Shown here: piece after piece, positions 57,596 through 64,000 of the stretch | Layout: each line of letters starts with the position of its first letter | How positions within the stretch are numbered: the stretch's first letter is position 1 | Origin: QPIN01 sp965224575 | Lineage (GTDB): Bacteria; Pseudomonadota; Gammaproteobacteria; Methylococcales; Methylomonadaceae | DNA length: 64,000 nt | Direction: 5' to 3' | Assembly: GCA_965224575.1 (NCBI GenBank) | Contig: CBDCZQ010000006.1 | Location: 1,860,001 to 1,924,000, forward strand | Translations under genes and position numbers: made by a program | Notes under the pieces: generated by a model | What the model was told of the DNA's origin: nothing | Database searches by the model: none | What the model saw: only the letters and a program-made list of their open reading frames with translations

Positions 57596-57682
57596 GTAGG
57601 TTAGGCTAACGGCTCTATCGTTAACCTAACATTTTTAGCATACATTATGTTGGGTTGCCAAAGAGCCGACAGCCCAACCTAC
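57596..57682. repeat. 87-bp intergenic palindromic repeat
   Basis: Two 35-36-bp arms, imperfect inverted copies (outer GTAGGTTAGGCT/AGCCCAACCTAC one mismatch; inner GGCTCT/AGAGCC perfect; AACCTAACA/TGTTGGGTT), separated by about 16 AT-rich bases. It lies between the patatin gene and the zinc-ribbon gene in the ~210-base gap and can act as a terminator for both. No coding. Confidence 0.7.
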
Positions 57683-57748
57683 ACTTGGCTTTTAGATTTT
57701 TTTGCAATCTAATATTGATACTTTGTTTGCAGCTGAGTAGGGTTTTGA

Positions 57749-58411
57749 TCAAGTAAAAAGCTTATAAACTAAAGAACTAACAGCAGCTATTAAATCAGTT
57801 TCTAATATATTGGTTTGTTGGGAATGTACAATATAATCAGGTGATTGTTCGATAGGAGGTGATTTTCTTTTTTTGTTTTTTATTTTCTTTTGGTTTTTTT
57901 TGTGTAATAACTCTCCTCCTGCTTTTTTCCATTCCATAAGATGGGTGATTTCACCACTATCAACCCAAATGCCATGTTTTATACATTGGTCAATAATGAC
58001 ACCACTTCGATGGCCAAAATTTACTCGGTTCATTAAAGTTAGGCAGACTGGACATTTAATGTAGTTGAACTTTTTCTTTTTTTTGTAACGATCTTTATTG
58101 ATATTAGAAATTAACTCTAGATTAATATCAAAGACATTTGAAACAGAGCTTTCTAATAAAATATCTATTTCGCCAGGATCAAAAAATAACCCGAAACAGC
58201 TTTTACATCGTTCTATTTCAAAAGGTTTTTTTAAACTAAGGGTGATGGTTTGAAGAGCTTCGTCACAATGTGGGCAAATTCGCTCTGATTTATGGGTTTC
58301 GATTGTGTACGAGTGCTTGCTGTGTAGATCAATATCATTTCGAACATTACAGTATTTGCATCGATAGATATTAGGGGATAAAGGGGCTGAGCAACTAGTA
58401 CATTTTGTCAT
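57749..58411 (-). CDS. zinc-ribbon (TFIIB-type) protein paired with an SPFH gene
   Basis: A 220-residue protein with four or more CxxC pairs (Cys4/7, 18/21, 46/49, 69/72 and later CPVC), two of the zf-TFIIB type (CPHCDEAL..ERCKSCFGLFFDPGEID and CPVCLTLMNRVNFGHRSGVIIDQCIKHGIWVDSGEI), and a C-terminal basic linker and hydrophobic end (last ~15 residues). TFIIB-type ribbons occur in bacteria as protein- or nucleic-acid-binding modules of unknown role. The gene ends the pair; its start is one base after the SPFH stop (58411/58413), so the two are co-translated and probably act together. Confidence 0.8.
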   Translation of the reverse strand: MTKCTSCSAPLSPNIYRCKYCNVRNDIDLHSKHSYTIETHKSERICPHCDEALQTITLSLKKPFEIERCKSCFGLFFDPGEIDILLESSVSNVFDINLELISNINKDRYKKKKKFNYIKCPVCLTLMNRVNFGHRSGVIIDQCIKHGIWVDSGEITHLMEWKKAGGELLHKKNQKKIKNKKRKSPPIEQSPDYIVHSQQTNILETDLIAAVSSLVYKLFT

Positions 58412-58412
58412 T

Positions 58413-59432
58413 TTACATTTGCTCTAAAATACTTTGTTTTTTTGTAGAATATTCCTGTTCAGTGATTAGGTCGGCTTCGAATATATGTTTTAATTGTTTT
58501 AGTTTTTCGATAGATGTTGGTTGAGCTTGCTGCGTATTGGGTTCAGACATTTTAGGTTCAAACATGGTTTGAGCCATACTTTGCCCTAATCCAATGCCTG
58601 CGCCCATCCCCATTCCAATGCCTGCTCCGCCCCCTTCATTTTTTGCCGCTTCTCGCATAGCTTCTAATTGTTGGACTTTTGCATAATCAAGTCCCACTGC
58701 TTTAGCTGCATGGGCTTCTGCAGTTAAATCTGCAATTCGGTTGATGCGTTTTAAGGTTTCTTTGTCAAAGTCTGTACCTTCTATTTTAAAGTCGGTAATA
58801 TCAAAGCCGAGTTTACGAAAAATGATGGATAATTTAATGGATATGCCTCGTGCAACTTCCTCTCTATTCGCATCAATTTCTGCATAGCTGTATTTACTTT
58901 CTGCTAAGTAGTCACTAATGGGAGCGATAATGCGAGCTGATAGAGTATCTCTAAAATCATCAACATAAAAGTTAGTACGACTACCCACTATATTGATAAA
59001 GAAGTTTACTGGATCGTAGATACGATAACTGTAATTTCCATAAGCTTTTAAGCCGACAGGAAACTTGTATTTTGGGTCATCATATTTAATGACAGACGTT
59101 GTCCCCCATTTTTGATCCAGAATCTTACTTTTTTTAAAAAAATAAATGCTTACTTTGTGTTCACTTTCAAAAAATTGCATAAATTTTTTGATGGTAGTCC
59201 AAAAAGGAATGTTAGCTGTTTTTAAATCAATTAAGCACTCTTCTTCAATCACAGATTGTATTTTTCCTTCATAGACAAAAATACAGCCTTGGCCTGGGCC
59301 AACGATTAGTTTTGATGCATTTTTGATTTCGTCCCCGTTTTCAGTCCATTGAGACATTAATATATTTTCTGCGGGGTCTTTCCATTCGATAACTGACCGT
59401 AACTGTCTTTTGATTCCATTGAGTAAAGCCAT
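58413..59432 (-). CDS. SPFH-domain (YdjI-like, COG4260) protein with SHOCT tail
   Basis: A 339-residue protein. The N-terminal two thirds (about 20-240) are the SPFH/band-7-related domain of the COG4260 'virion core protein-like' group, with a coiled stretch ending in AHAAKAVGLDYAKVQQLEAMREAAKNEGGGAGIGMGMGAGIG, a Gly/Met-rich linker (about 262-285) and a C-terminal SHOCT-like motif (EKLKQLKHIFEADLITEQEYSTKKQSILEQM). It has no membrane helix, so it is cytoplasmic or peripheral. Function unknown; zinc-ribbon partner downstream, which is a known type of pairing for this group. Confidence 0.8.
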   Translation of the reverse strand: MALLNGIKRQLRSVIEWKDPAENILMSQWTENGDEIKNASKLIVGPGQGCIFVYEGKIQSVIEEECLIDLKTANIPFWTTIKKFMQFFESEHKVSIYFFKKSKILDQKWGTTSVIKYDDPKYKFPVGLKAYGNYSYRIYDPVNFFINIVGSRTNFYVDDFRDTLSARIIAPISDYLAESKYSYAEIDANREEVARGISIKLSIIFRKLGFDITDFKIEGTDFDKETLKRINRIADLTAEAHAAKAVGLDYAKVQQLEAMREAAKNEGGGAGIGMGMGAGIGLGQSMAQTMFEPKMSEPNTQQAQPTSIEKLKQLKHIFEADLITEQEYSTKKQSILEQM

Positions 59433-59497
59433 TTTAATTGCCTCGGTTTAATCTAGATTGTTTGTTATGATTATAGTAAAGATTTGGAGGGATTGTG

Positions 59498-60025
59498 ATG
59501 TTGAGGAAATTTAAAAATAGTCAGCCAAAAATAGGCGCGAATGTTTATATTGATGAAATGGCGGTAGTAATAGGTGATGTAGTTTTAGGAGACGATGTTT
59601 CTATTTGGCCTGCCGCTGTTGTTAGAGGCGATGTAGAAAGCATTCGTATTGGAGAGGGTACGAATGTTCAGGATGGTTCCGTATTACATGTTTCTCATGC
59701 CGGTGATTATTCTGAAAATGGACACCCATTAACTATAGGAAAAGGAGTAACTATTGGTCATAAAGCCGTTGTTCATGCTTGTACAGTAGGCGATTATTGC
59801 TTGATTGGCATTGGTGCCATTATTTTGGATGATGCGGTATTGGATGATTATGTGATGTTAGGTGCAGGTGCATTGGTTCCACAAGGCAAAAAACTGGAGG
59901 GTGGTTTTTTATATGTAGGCGTACCAGCTAAACAAGTGAGGCCTTTGAAGGGGTCAGAAAAAGAGTTTCTGGAATATTCTTGTAAGCATTATATTGATTT
60001 AAAAGATGATTATTTGAAAGGTTAG
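59498..60025 (+). CDS. gamma-class carbonic anhydrase-like protein (YrdA type)
   Basis: A 175-residue left-handed beta-helix protein with hexapeptide repeats (for example IGDVVLGDDVSIWPAAVVRGD, IRIGEGTNVQDGSVLHVSH). The three metal-binding His expected in the gamma carbonic anhydrase group are visible (HVSH and GHKAVVH). Reversible hydration of CO2 is the usual guess, although YrdA-type proteins often show weak or no activity. A GTG at 59495 exists, but the ATG at 59498 is a better distance from GGAGG (59486-59490). Divergent from the SPFH gene and convergent with aroE 20 bases away. Confidence 0.88.
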   Translation: MLRKFKNSQPKIGANVYIDEMAVVIGDVVLGDDVSIWPAAVVRGDVESIRIGEGTNVQDGSVLHVSHAGDYSENGHPLTIGKGVTIGHKAVVHACTVGDYCLIGIGAIILDDAVLDDYVMLGAGALVPQGKKLEGGFLYVGVPAKQVRPLKGSEKEFLEYSCKHYIDLKDDYLKG

Positions 60026-60045
60026 GAGAGAGGATTTAATAATTT

Positions 60046-60885
60046 TTATTTTACATTTTTTCGTTCTGAATTTAACAGATCAATGATTTGTCTAGTTTCA
60101 GGGCGTATTCCGCGCCATATATAAAAGGCTTCGGCAGCTTGTTCTACCAGCATACCAAGACCATCAAGACTTTTTCCTGCCCCATGAGTTAATCCCCAGT
60201 TAACGAATGGAGTAGGCTGGTTTCCGTAAGCTAAATCATAACAACAGCCTTGTTGAGCAAGTATATTATCCGGCAGGGGAGGCAATTCACCTGATAGACT
60301 GGCAGATGTTGCGTTTAAAATAATGTCAAATTGGTCATTTTTGATGTCATCGTAACTGCATCCTTTAATATCTCCTAATTGAGAAAATTCTCTGCTCAGG
60401 GTGATCGCTTTATTTACAGTGCGGTTAACAATAACAAGTTGTTTGGGTGACTTTTCCATCAAAGGGCTAATAATGCCTCGACTAGCTCCACCAGCACCTA
60501 GTATTAAAATTCTGCTGTTTAATAAAGAAATAGAATGGTTAATGGTTAAATCTGCAACTAGGCCAAGACCATCAGTGTTGTCACCTAAAATTGATCCATC
60601 TTCTTGTAGTACCAAGGTGTTGACAGCTTTGCTAAATTGGGCGCGTTGAGAAAGGCTATCGGCTTGTTGCCAAGCTAGTTCTTTTAAAGGAACAGTGCAG
60701 TTTAAGCCTTTTCCACCTTGTTTGAAAAATGATTTAATGGCCTGTTCAAAATGTTCTGCTGGTACATCTTGTGCGTCATAAGTTATTTTCTGTTGCGTTT
60801 GTTTTGCAAATAATTGATGGATACGGGGTGATTTGCTGTGATTGATAGGGTGTCCGAAAACTGCATATTGGTCAGTTGAGGTCAT
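60046..60885 (-). CDS. aroE: shikimate dehydrogenase AroE
   Basis: A 279-residue NADP-dependent enzyme that reduces 3-dehydroshikimate to shikimate in aromatic amino acid synthesis. Shikimate-binding HPINHSKSPRIH and the catalytic Lys in NCTVPLKE, Asp in DNTDGLGLV, the Rossmann GAGGASRGI and NRT (cofactor phosphate) are all present; C-terminal GLGMLVEQAAEAFYIW and the usual ending. The stop overlaps the start region of the membrane-protein gene by four bases (60882-60885). Confidence 0.95.
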   Translation of the reverse strand: MTSTDQYAVFGHPINHSKSPRIHQLFAKQTQQKITYDAQDVPAEHFEQAIKSFFKQGGKGLNCTVPLKELAWQQADSLSQRAQFSKAVNTLVLQEDGSILGDNTDGLGLVADLTINHSISLLNSRILILGAGGASRGIISPLMEKSPKQLVIVNRTVNKAITLSREFSQLGDIKGCSYDDIKNDQFDIILNATSASLSGELPPLPDNILAQQGCCYDLAYGNQPTPFVNWGLTHGAGKSLDGLGMLVEQAAEAFYIWRGIRPETRQIIDLLNSERKNVK

Positions 60886-61415
60886 GAATTTTCTCGTTTA
60901 TTCATCCAGTATTCCCAAAAAAAGGTAGCTGCAACTATTATGATAGCGATCAGTGTATCTAGCCACATGATGGGGCCATAAAAAGCTCGAATAACTGATG
61001 AAACCCCAAGGTATAGTCCAATGAGGCTAAAGCGCCAACCTATGCGTAAACCATCAAGCATAGTGGCTAATGAAAGTAGTAGTAAGATAACCAGGCTGGC
61101 AGTAGCAGGAGATAGTTGACCTGATTTTTGTAATAAAAAAGCGCCTACAACGACAATTAGGGAGGTTGACCAATGTAACGATTGTTCTTTGACAATTTCT
61201 GCAAAATCACCGTCGTTATGTTTTGATTGTAACCAGGCGATCAGGATGGCAAAAAGTGCAAAAACAAAAACCATGATTAGCCAATAACCATAACCATCAT
61301 CTGGTGAGTAGTCAGTTATAGCAATACCTACAAGGGACAGGATAAGAAGAAAAATTAAAATACCTTCTTCAACGTGAAAATTTCTTTTTTCGCTAATGGA
61401 TTGGGCTTCGTGCAT
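60882..61415 (-). CDS. conserved inner-membrane protein (five spans)
   Basis: A 177-residue protein with about five transmembrane segments (around 18-34, 45-63, 84-97, 105-120 and 135-165), a cytosolic N-terminus and no catalytic motif. It is not a family I recognise. It overlaps aroE by four bases and sits 58 bases after hemB on the same strand, so co-transcription with either is plausible. A WHSTS-type loop and a conserved DGLRIGWRFS are the most distinctive parts. Membrane role unknown. Confidence 0.65.
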   Translation of the reverse strand: MHEAQSISEKRNFHVEEGILIFLLILSLVGIAITDYSPDDGYGYWLIMVFVFALFAILIAWLQSKHNDGDFAEIVKEQSLHWSTSLIVVVGAFLLQKSGQLSPATASLVILLLLSLATMLDGLRIGWRFSLIGLYLGVSSVIRAFYGPIMWLDTLIAIIIVAATFFWEYWMNKRENS

Positions 61416-61473
61416 GATGATTCTCGTATTGATTTTTATTATTATTGAGTATAGTCCAAGATTATAGTGTATG

Positions 61474-62481
61474 TTATTGTTTTTGTAGCCATTGTGCTAT
61501 TGATTTTGCATAATAGGTCAATATAGCATCACTCCCCGCTCTTTTAAAGGAAAGGAGAGATTCCAGAACAACTTGTTTTTCATCAAGCCAGCCGTTGATA
61601 GATGCTGCTTTTAACATGGCATATTCACCACTAACTTGATAAGCAAAGGTGGGGGCAGCAAACTGATCTTTTGCCCGACGAATAATGTCAAGATAAGGCA
61701 TACCCGGTTTGATCATAATTATATCCGCACCTTCTTGTAAATCCAGCTCAATTTCTCGTAATGCTTCGTCTGAATTAGCCGGATCCATTTGATAACTATA
61801 TTTATCACTTTTTCCTAAGTTTGAAGATGATCCTACTGCATCGCGAAAAGGGCCGTAAAAGCTCGAAGCATATTTAGCTGAATACGCTAAAATCTGAGTG
61901 TTAATAAAGTTGTTAGATTCTAAAATAGTTCTTATTGCACCAATTCGACCATCCATCATATCTGAGGGAGCAACAATATCAACACCAGCTTCAGCATGAG
62001 AGAGTGCTTGTTTGCATAAGACTTCAATAGTTTCATCATTTATCACGTAGCCTTCACTATTAACAAGTCCATCTTGCCCATGCGTAGTAAAAGGATCTAA
62101 GGCGACATCAGTAATTATTCCTAGATTTGGAAAAGATTTTTTAAGAGCTTTGACACAACGTTGGGCTAAGCCATCAGGGCTATATGCTTCTTTTGCATCA
62201 TCAGATTTTTTTTCAGAAGTTGTAACTGGGAATAAGGCAATTGCAGGGATTCCTAATCGCGATAATTGATCTGCTTCTTTCAATATTAAGTCTATTGAAA
62301 GTCTTTCAATATCAGGCATAGAAGGAATTTTTTCTCTTTGATTACTTCCTTCAATTACAAACATTGGATAGATAAGATCATTAACGGTTAAGTTGTTTTC
62401 ACGCATTAATTGACGAGAAAAATCGTGAGAACGCATTCTTCTCATGCGTGTGCTTGGGAAAATGATGTTATTATGTCGCAT
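61474..62481 (-). CDS. hemB: delta-aminolevulinic acid dehydratase (porphobilinogen synthase), magnesium type
   Basis: A 335-residue enzyme that condenses two 5-aminolevulinate molecules in haem/tetrapyrrole synthesis. The active-site lysines are in YSAKYASSFYGPF and IMIKPGMPYLD. The metal-site loop reads DVALDPFTTHGQDG with Asp in place of the three cysteines of zinc enzymes, so it is the Mg-dependent (zinc-independent) type known from Pseudomonas and Bradyrhizobium. Complete; ATG start. The ~230 bases to mlaC on the other strand must hold divergent promoters but no known operator was recognised. Confidence 0.96.
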   Translation of the reverse strand: MRHNNIIFPSTRMRRMRSHDFSRQLMRENNLTVNDLIYPMFVIEGSNQREKIPSMPDIERLSIDLILKEADQLSRLGIPAIALFPVTTSEKKSDDAKEAYSPDGLAQRCVKALKKSFPNLGIITDVALDPFTTHGQDGLVNSEGYVINDETIEVLCKQALSHAEAGVDIVAPSDMMDGRIGAIRTILESNNFINTQILAYSAKYASSFYGPFRDAVGSSSNLGKSDKYSYQMDPANSDEALREIELDLQEGADIIMIKPGMPYLDIIRRAKDQFAAPTFAYQVSGEYAMLKAASINGWLDEKQVVLESLLSFKRAGSDAILTYYAKSIAQWLQKQ

Positions 62482-62710
62482 ATAATCTACTAGTTATAAG
62501 TGGTTTCTTGTAATTAAAGATATCAAGCGTACTTTTTTTGTTAGGTTCTGGAAAAAATAACTAATATTTGGTATTTTTATTGTTGAAAATCAACTTATCT
62601 TTCGATTTGTTATTTTATGGTATCTTTCAAGCCTTTATTGTATCAGTGTATTTATAATTTATGATACTTAAAAAAGGAGCATAGGACTTTTTTAATAAAG
62701 TGGAGAAATT

Positions 62711-63361
62711 ATGAGCACTCAACAGATTAATAAATTTTTTTTATTCACAGCGTTTAGTTTACTTTTTGGATTTTTTTCTATTTCCCAAGCAATTTCGGCT
62801 GATTTAATGGCCCCTCAGATTCCTATTGATAAGGTTTCTACTGAGATAAAAACCAAATTCCAGGACCCGACGTTTACTCAGGATTTTAACCAAGCTGTTG
62901 ATTATGTTAAAAAGGCCATGGATCCTTATGTGGCTTTTAATCGAGTTTCTGCGCTGGTATTAGGAAAGTTATGGAAAAAGGCGACAAAAGATGAGAAATT
63001 AAGATTTAAGCAAGAGTTTCATACCTTATTAGTTAGAACATATTCTCGAGCCTTCTTTGAATTTAATGAGTGGACTGTGCGTTTTTTACCTACTGGAAAA
63101 TTGAAGCAGGGAGCAAAAAAAACGATTGTTAAAACTGAAATTTTACAACCGGGTCTTCAGCCATTAGCTATTAATTATCGAATGGTCTTAACGAAAGGTG
63201 GTTGGAAGGTGTATGACATTATAATTGAAGGCATCAGTTTGGTGACTAATTATAGAACATCTATTAAAAATGAATATAAAAAGACAGGTTCTCTAAATGC
63301 GGTGATAGAAAAATTAGCCAAGAGAAATATTGCTGCACTGTCTAAAAAAAATAATTCATAA
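62711..63361 (+). CDS. mlaC: MlaC-type phospholipid-transport periplasmic protein
   Basis: A 216-residue protein with a signal peptide (first ~30 residues, ending AISA) and the MlaC (Ttg2D) core with conserved FNRVSALVLGKLWKKATKDEKLRFKQEFHTLLVRTYSRAF, followed by a second half with YRMVLTKGGWKVYDIIIEGISLVTNYR. MlaC shuttles phospholipids between the outer membrane and the MlaFEDB transporter. Unlike in E. coli, the mlaFED genes are not next to it in the window, so it stands alone. GGAG precedes the ATG. Followed by a terminator and cmoA. Confidence 0.9.
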   Translation: MSTQQINKFFLFTAFSLLFGFFSISQAISADLMAPQIPIDKVSTEIKTKFQDPTFTQDFNQAVDYVKKAMDPYVAFNRVSALVLGKLWKKATKDEKLRFKQEFHTLLVRTYSRAFFEFNEWTVRFLPTGKLKQGAKKTIVKTEILQPGLQPLAINYRMVLTKGGWKVYDIIIEGISLVTNYRTSIKNEYKKTGSLNAVIEKLAKRNIAALSKKNNS

Positions 63362-63402
63362 TCCCGTTCACCTGATTTTCTACTCTTACTATTTATGAGT
63401 AG

Positions 63403-63428
63403 AAAGTCTTCTTAATAAAGACTTTTTA
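63403..63428 (+). terminator. terminator after mlaC
   Basis: AAAGTCTT/AAGACTTT stem with a short AT-rich loop followed by TTTTTATTTTATTT. A second potential stem TTTCTACTC/GAGTAGAAA lies just upstream. Sits between mlaC and cmoA. Confidence 0.75.
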
Positions 63429-63442
63429 TTTTATTTCGTTCT

Positions 63443-64000
63443 ATGTCCATTACTAAGGACACTTTGTATGCTAGTCCAGTCGGCGCAATAAGCTCTTTTG
63501 AATTTGATCAGACAGTTGTCAATGTCTTTCCAGATATGATTGAACGCTCAGTACCTGGTTATCAGGCAATTATTTCTGCAATTGGTTTGTTAGCAGGGCG
63601 TTTTGCTCAGGAACAAAGTGTTTGTTATGATCTTGGTTGTTCTTTAGGCGCTGCCACTTTTTCAATGCGTCATCAAATATTGACAAAAGATTGTAAAATT
63701 ATTGCCGTTGATAATTCAAAAGCGATGATTCAACAACTTAAAGCACATTTGAAAGATGACAATGGAAGTATTGATGTCGATGTGCAATGCGCTGATATTC
63801 GTGACATTGTGATTAAAAATGCTTCTGTGGTCGTCCTTAATTTTACCTTACAGTTTATTCCTATAGAAGATAGGCTGATGTTTTTAAAAAAAATTTATCA
63901 AGGGATGTTGCCGGGCGGTGTTTTAATTTTATCAGAAAAACTTAAGTTTACCGATGAGAGACAACAAGAGTTACAAACAGATTTACATCATGCGTTTAAA
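63443..64000 (+). CDS. cmoA: carboxy-S-adenosyl-L-methionine synthase CmoA (partial, 3' end outside window)
   Basis: 186 codons from the ATG to the window edge, frame still open. N-terminal FDQTVVNVFPDMIERSVPGYQAIISAIGLLAGRF, SAM-binding DLGCSLGAATFSMR, IIAVDNSKAMI, and VVLNFTLQFI are the CmoA blocks. It makes carboxy-SAM for the 5-oxyacetic acid modification of wobble uridine in tRNA, usually together with CmoB, whose gene would be expected just downstream. An intrinsic terminator (63403-63428) separates it from mlaC. Confidence 0.95.
   Translation, partial: MSITKDTLYASPVGAISSFEFDQTVVNVFPDMIERSVPGYQAIISAIGLLAGRFAQEQSVCYDLGCSLGAATFSMRHQILTKDCKIIAVDNSKAMIQQLKAHLKDDNGSIDVDVQCADIRDIVIKNASVVVLNFTLQFIPIEDRLMFLKKIYQGMLPGGVLILSEKLKFTDERQQELQTDLHHAFK

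Overview
The window is chromosomal DNA of an AT-rich, motile, respiring gammaproteobacterium. The class assignment rests on the gammaproteobacterial-type 16S rRNA, the ubiE-ubiJ-ubiB run, hspQ, slyX, cmoA, DUF2956 and DUF3301 proteins, and a fleSR-controlled flagellar cluster. I cannot fix the order from the sequence; the 16S has the general look of the Thiotrichales/Methylococcales part of the class (weak, from memory). Almost every gene is intact and tightly packed. Exceptions are a decayed transketolase-like gene (30.8-32.05 kb), a transposase remnant (about 55.5 kb) and several hairpin-type intergenic repeats.

Layout. 0-3.4 kb: end of glcE, glcF, a small Cys-rich gene, a Crp/Fnr regulator with FNR-like cysteines, and a thioredoxin-like protein. 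3.5-6.6 kb: a three-gene translationally coupled operon of an anchored von Willebrand A (VWA) protein and two single-span membrane proteins. 6.6-11.9 kb (minus): hslV-hslU-DUF971-ubiE-ubiJ-ubiB, joining proteolysis and ubiquinone synthesis. 12.1-12.3 kb: two identical tRNA-Phe genes. 13.0-19.9 kb (minus): slyX, then a probable copper-handling island: stand-alone HMA protein, EcsC-family protein, TauE/SafE-like membrane protein, Cu+ P-type ATPase, an HMA-like membrane protein, a His/Met-rich protein, a 56-residue Cys protein and a small membrane protein. 20.1-21.7 kb: small conserved DUF proteins.

22.07-28.12 kb: a complete rRNA operon (promoter, 16S, tRNA-Ile, tRNA-Ala, 23S, 5S, terminator). 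28.2-42.7 kb: a second VWA protein with a lectin-like tail, a Gfo/Idh oxidoreductase, the transketolase pseudogene, an MsbA-like ABC exporter, a LolD/FtsX-type ABC transporter with a CrtC/AttH lipocalin-like protein, hspQ, a histone-deacetylase-like enzyme and a secreted beta-propeller protein. 42.9-53.1 kb: flagellar genes fleS-fleR and fliEFGHIJK; sequences matching sigma-54 (-24/-12) promoters precede both fleS and fliE. 53.2-64 kb: proS with its 3' end inside a hairpin element, a graveyard of mobile DNA, a patatin-like lipoprotein, a zinc-ribbon/SPFH pair, gamma carbonic anhydrase, aroE, a membrane protein, hemB, mlaC, and the first 186 codons of cmoA.

The parts most worth a second look are the VWA/coiled-coil/acidic-repeat operon, the copper island with its free-standing copy of the ATPase N-terminus and its unusual HF in place of HP in the ATPase, the sigma-54 promoter pair, and the large hairpin repeats, one of which now encodes the end of proline-tRNA ligase.
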